Source of the DNA: Planctomycetota bacterium
GTDB lineage: Bacteria > Planctomycetota > Planctomycetia > Pirellulales > Pirellulaceae
DNA length: 37,318 nt
NCBI GenBank assembly: GCA_029977825.1
Contig: JAPOKD010000002.1
Coordinates: forward strand, 1 to 37,318
Direction of reading: 5' to 3'
In this document: in pieces, positions 34,282-37,318 of the stretch
How positions within the stretch are numbered: position 1 is the stretch's first letter
Layout: every line of letters begins with the position of its first letter
The notes under the pieces: model-generated
The model's input: the letters and a program-made list of their open reading frames with translations, nothing else
The model's database searches: none
Told to the model about the DNA's origin: nothing
Made by a program: the position numbers and the translations under genes

Positions 34282-34577
34282 GATGGCCTGTAGGATGTGA
34301 CGGCTAAGGGCTGCGGATACTTGGCACAAGTGCAGCCCCATCACAACTCATGCAGGGACTGAATGACAACGCTTGTTCACATTCAGTTGCCCATTGATTT
34401 TTCGACCGGGCTGTACCTGATAACTCTGACTTATGGGACCCCGGAATGGATTCAGTGTCTCTTCGCCAGAACGCGTTGCGATGAGTCCCAGTTTGCTATC
34501 AGTAAACCATGTTTCCTCCCTCAACATTTCGTTGAGAGCATACGACTCGGCATGTTACGTGCGGTGTGGGAAGGCAC
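34282..34577. other. 296-bp gap between sulfatase and TelA-like gene
   Basis: No gene is supported. Both flanking genes are on the minus strand, so this is the 3' region of the TelA-like gene plus the promoter and leader of the sulfatase gene. Frames on the plus strand here run into the complement of the TelA-like gene. No strong hairpin or repeat was seen. Confidence 0.4.
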
Positions 34578-35807
34578 TCAGGGACGCAGGTTCTCGCCTC
34601 TGGCATGTCGAGCCAGCGTTTCCTGGTATTTCTGCTTACCTTCTTCGACGGATTTCCGGATTTCTTTGGCACTGTCTTCGGATTCTTTTCTCAGGTCAGC
34701 AATCATTTCAAGTGACTCGACCTGGAAATTACTGATGGCATCAACAAGTTTCTGGACGGATTCCGGATTGATGGTGCTTCCATATCCTGCCTTCAGTGCA
34801 GCGCGTTCCAGTTCCCGACCGAGGTCAGCGATATCTTCCAGCCCTTTGTTGACTCCAGTCTTCATCGCTTCGGTTGCCTGAGTGACTTCGTGTAGTCCGT
34901 GCTGGCTGGTGTACACCGTACCCAGAATTGTGAAGACGTGTTCGTTGGTGGTGAAGAATGTGACGGACCTTCGGTACACTCTTTCTTTGACGTCATGGGT
35001 TTGTTTCAGCTTGGTGATCAGTGTTTCACCAACGTCGTAGCCCACTTCGAGATTTTCAGCAATGTCCTTGAGCAGTTGGTAGGTCGCATCTTCTTTTTCA
35101 AAACTGTAGCGGGCTTCATCTCGGGTTAATTCGAGTCTGCTTTTTTCACTTTCATCCTCACCGCTGTAGGCGTCCAATGCCTCTTGAGTTTCACTCAGAG
35201 AGACTTTCGCTTGTTCGAGAATGGGAAGTTGTGTCTCGAAGAGATCCCGGGCGAGTATTTCTGCCTCTTTCAGTGCGAAGCGGAAATCAATGTAGCCTTC
35301 CATGATGGCTTCTTCACGCTTCAGTTGTTCTTTCGTGTCTTTCGCGACTTCACTGTAGATTTCAACAATCTTTTCGAACCGATCACTCGGTGTTCCGCGT
35401 CGCATTTTCATCCACCAGTTCGACACTTTCTCAGTGCCACTGATTTTCCCATCATCAAGTTGATTGATCAGCCGTTTGCTGTCTTCCCGGACGGAATCAA
35501 ACATCTGTGTGATGTTCATGTATCGGTCACCCACCGAGATACCCTCGACGTTTTCGCGTACGAGTGCGTTGAAGGCACTCATGTGCTGAATGACATCCGC
35601 GATTGCGAGGACTTTGGCTTCATCGAGGTGTTTGACATCTTCGAGCAGGCTGATGAGTTCCTGCGGTGCTGTATTTGAACTGTCTACGCCGAAGTCTTTG
35701 AGCACATTAACTGCTCGACCAAGATATTTGCGCATGGACGTCGATTCCTGAGCCTGTGTAGGGGATGCACTGGGTTCAGGGGCAGGCTGCTGTGCTTGAT
35801 CTGACAT
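34578..35807 (-). CDS. Helical protein resembling the TelA toxic-anion-resistance family
   Basis: The product is 409 residues from the ATG at 35807 (MSDQAQQPAPEPSASP). A longer frame starting at 35903 adds 32 residues without sign of conservation. After a Pro/Ala/Gln-rich N-terminus the protein is almost wholly alpha-helical with no membrane segment. The middle has 'KRLINQLDDGKIS' and 'ARDLFETQLPILEQAKVSLSETQEALD'. The last third ('VTQATEAMKTGVNKGLEDIADLGRELERAALKAG', 'SVQKLVDAISNFQVESLEMIADLRKESEDS') resembles the C-terminal helical bundle of TelA/YaaN proteins ('...V.na.......N..ll......'). I infer a TelA-like fold but not function. It is divergent from a tail-anchored protein gene, with a second coiled-coil gene beyond it, and the three look like one locus. 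Confidence 0.72.
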   Translation of the reverse strand: MSDQAQQPAPEPSASPTQAQESTSMRKYLGRAVNVLKDFGVDSSNTAPQELISLLEDVKHLDEAKVLAIADVIQHMSAFNALVRENVEGISVGDRYMNITQMFDSVREDSKRLINQLDDGKISGTEKVSNWWMKMRRGTPSDRFEKIVEIYSEVAKDTKEQLKREEAIMEGYIDFRFALKEAEILARDLFETQLPILEQAKVSLSETQEALDAYSGEDESEKSRLELTRDEARYSFEKEDATYQLLKDIAENLEVGYDVGETLITKLKQTHDVKERVYRRSVTFFTTNEHVFTILGTVYTSQHGLHEVTQATEAMKTGVNKGLEDIADLGRELERAALKAGYGSTINPESVQKLVDAISNFQVESLEMIADLRKESEDSAKEIRKSVEEGKQKYQETLARHARGENLRP

Positions 35808-36027
35808 GACGGCAAATTCTCCGGGTAATAAGTCGTGGGAGAACCAGCGTTTCTGGTTCTTCCCAGCCGGTATTAGAGTAGCGCGTGAACCACGCGGCTG
35901 CAATCAGCTACTCAGGGGGGAAACGCGATTTCCGGCCAGCTGGCAGTTTTCACGCTCCCCGAATGCGGAAAACGTGCCGATTGAATAGACTACACACCGG
36001 TCAGGACACTCCCAACCCCGTTCCGCG
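35808..36027. promoter_or_regulatory. Divergent promoter region of the right-edge module
   Basis: These 220 bp separate the starts of the TelA-like gene (minus) and the tail-anchored protein gene (plus). Both promoters must lie here. I cannot pick out reliable -35/-10 boxes. A shared control region would co-regulate the two arms. Confidence 0.35.
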
Positions 36028-36450
36028 ATGATCATGGCTAACCAGTCTCAGGCCCAGGCTCCCAATCGATCCACAGGTTCTGCTCGGCGAACGTCGAGTT
36101 TGTTACCCGAGGAGAGTCTCTCGCTTCAGGAGACGCTCCGAGTCATGGATGTAGCTCGGGAAATGCGGGATCAACGGGAAACTGCTGAAGAGATGTTTCG
36201 CCGTGATGATCTCAGGACCCAGCTGCGAGACAAGCTGGTTCGTACGGCTCGCATGTCTGGTGACAATGTTACGGAAGAAGAAATCGAGCTCGCCATCGAG
36301 CAGTTCTTTGAATCCGTTCACAGCTACCAAGACCCGCAGCCTGGCATGAAATCGCTCTTGGCTCATTGCTGGGTTTGGCGTGGTCGCCTGGCTCTTGCAG
36401 CAGCAGCTCTTACCACTGTCCTGGGTGGACTGTGGTTTATGTTTTCCTGA
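36028..36450 (+). CDS. Tail-anchored small protein, possibly DUF6384-like
   Basis: The product is 140 residues. The soluble part has a conserved-looking core, 'LSLQETLRVMDVAREMRDQRETAEEM', then 'LRDKLVRTARMSGDNVTEEEIELAIEQFFESVHSYQDP'. One membrane helix lies at the C-terminus (about 118-138, LALAAAALTTVLGGLWFMF), preceded by 'WVWRGR'. The layout (a 'MDV..xLR' helix, a 'g..vt..ei..ai..f' helix, then a membrane helix) recalls the uncharacterised DUF6384 family; this is from memory and unverified. The start may be Met1 or Met3 (ATG at 36034). The next gene begins 27 bp later, so they form an operon. Confidence 0.75.
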   Translation: MIMANQSQAQAPNRSTGSARRTSSLLPEESLSLQETLRVMDVAREMRDQRETAEEMFRRDDLRTQLRDKLVRTARMSGDNVTEEEIELAIEQFFESVHSYQDPQPGMKSLLAHCWVWRGRLALAAAALTTVLGGLWFMFS

Positions 36451-36477
36451 GTTTTCAAGTTCGAGGTTGCGCGAGAG

Positions 36478-37318
36478 ATGATGATTCCTGGTCCCACCGT
36501 TCATCAACAACTGATGGATGCATACAAACGCTTGACGGAGCAATTGGAGCAAGACCGGAAGAGTATGCACGATGTGCAAGAACAGTATGAGAAACTGGAT
36601 GCAGAACGTGATGATGCATTACGCAGTCTTGCGCAACATTATCTTCCAGAGTTGACGGCTGACGCCATCAATTCAACATGGCGCGAGGTTCAATCAGATA
36701 TCTCAACGCTTCTATTACAAAAAGAGGATGAGGATCGGTCTTTGCAGCAAAAACTGAAGCAGTTGCAGGAAAACCGAACCACGACCGAAAAGGCACTTCT
36801 GCAAGCAACCAATGTTCTGGATTCGGCAATTCTGGAACAGAACAAGGTTTCGGCTGTCGTTGAGAAGCGTTTGCAGGAAGACACCCAGTTCGTGGAACTG
36901 GCAGATCGAGCCGCTATCGCGGAGCTTGCACTTGAAAGAGCAGAATCAAATTTACACGAAATCGACCAAGACGCTGCAAGGAAGCTTCCTGCCTATCAAG
37001 CGAGTACGCTGTTTCAGTATTTGTATGAGCGTGGCTATGGCCAAAAAGAATATCGAAGCCGGGGATTGACGCGTCGTATTGATCGTTGGCTGGCTCGCTA
37101 CATTGACTTCACCAAGGCAAGGCAGGGCTATGACTTCCTAAAACAGACACCAGATCAAATGCGAAAGATTATCGCAGAAGATCGACGTTCATTGAATATT
37201 GTGATGGAGGAGCTAGAGCGAAAGCGTGATCGGGTTGCTGATGAAATGGGCTTGCCAGAGAAAATAAGCCTGACAGATCGACTTACCAGAGATCGACAGC
37301 AAATCCTGCAAACTGCTA
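36478..37318 (+). CDS. Coiled-coil protein, 3' end outside window
   Basis: The frame starts at ATG 36478 (or 36481), with GAGG about 11 bases upstream, and stays open to the last base, so the gene is cut by the window edge. The visible 280 residues begin MMIPGPTVHQQLMDAYKRL. Three coiled-coil stretches are seen: about 15-50 ('LTEQLEQDRKSMHDVQEQYEKL'), 85-170 ('LLLQKEDEDRSLQQKLKQLQ', 'AIAELALERAESNLHEI'), and 240-280 ('EELERKRDRVADEMG'). A less helical part in the middle has 'LPAYQASTLFQYLYERGYGQ' and 'RGLTRRIDRWLARYIDFTKARQGYDFL', which looks like a small folded unit. No ATPase motif is visible so far. The family is not recognised. It is in operon with the tail-anchored protein gene. Confidence 0.82.
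   Translation, partial: MMIPGPTVHQQLMDAYKRLTEQLEQDRKSMHDVQEQYEKLDAERDDALRSLAQHYLPELTADAINSTWREVQSDISTLLLQKEDEDRSLQQKLKQLQENRTTTEKALLQATNVLDSAILEQNKVSAVVEKRLQEDTQFVELADRAAIAELALERAESNLHEIDQDAARKLPAYQASTLFQYLYERGYGQKEYRSRGLTRRIDRWLARYIDFTKARQGYDFLKQTPDQMRKIIAEDRRSLNIVMEELERKRDRVADEMGLPEKISLTDRLTRDRQQILQTA

Overview
The window looks like a stretch of chromosome from a planctomycete. GC content is moderate, and typical planctomycete items occur together: a secreted sulfatase of the iduronate-2-sulfatase type, a secreted CBM9-like protein, a membrane-anchored von Willebrand A protein, small membrane TPR proteins, an MnmA with a lineage-type insertion, and ScpB with a very long acidic tail. The genus cannot be fixed from the sequence alone. 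No phage, IS element, CRISPR array, rRNA or convincing tRNA was found. The genes are mostly core and housekeeping, in short directons.

Layout. 1-2009: 3' end of hemA, convergent with scpB. 2075-6721: a forward run of a small membrane protein, a cysteine desulfurase, a short dnaA and dnaN. This is the replication-initiation neighbourhood. A perfect DnaA box lies in the last codons of the desulfurase, and a 380-bp AT-rich gap separates dnaA from dnaN. 6722-9994: clpC on the minus strand, with a strong terminator facing dnaN and a 450-bp leader region. 9995-12583: a membrane TPR protein and a UPF1/IGHMBP2-type SF1 helicase, both minus. 12626-13390: a DUF1294 membrane protein and a GNAT acetyltransferase, plus. 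13463-20770: a minus-strand run of SLC13/RCK permease, HrpA helicase and vWA protein. 21028-22859: DUF3311 protein and sodium:solute symporter, translationally coupled. 23045-24741: CBM9-like secreted protein and a secreted TPR protein with a Gly/Ala/Pro-rich repeat tail. 25028-27768: mnmA divergent from prfB, with prfB carrying a classical +1 programmed frameshift, followed by a small membrane protein. 27885-34281: minus-strand genes for an 840-residue membrane-anchored coiled-coil protein, a molybdopterin oxidoreductase of the FdhF/YdeP type and a sulfatase. 34578-37318: a TelA-like helical protein divergent from a small tail-anchored protein and a coiled-coil protein that runs off the right edge.

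How the genes work together. dnaA and dnaN are the start of replication, and ScpB belongs to the SMC-Scp chromosome-segregation complex. prfB, mnmA and probably hrpA belong to translation and RNA metabolism, and clpC to protein quality control. The least explained parts are the three-gene helical/coiled-coil module at the right edge, the 840-residue coiled-coil protein, and the DnaA-box arrangement around dnaA and near 24.9 kb. These are the best places to look for something new.
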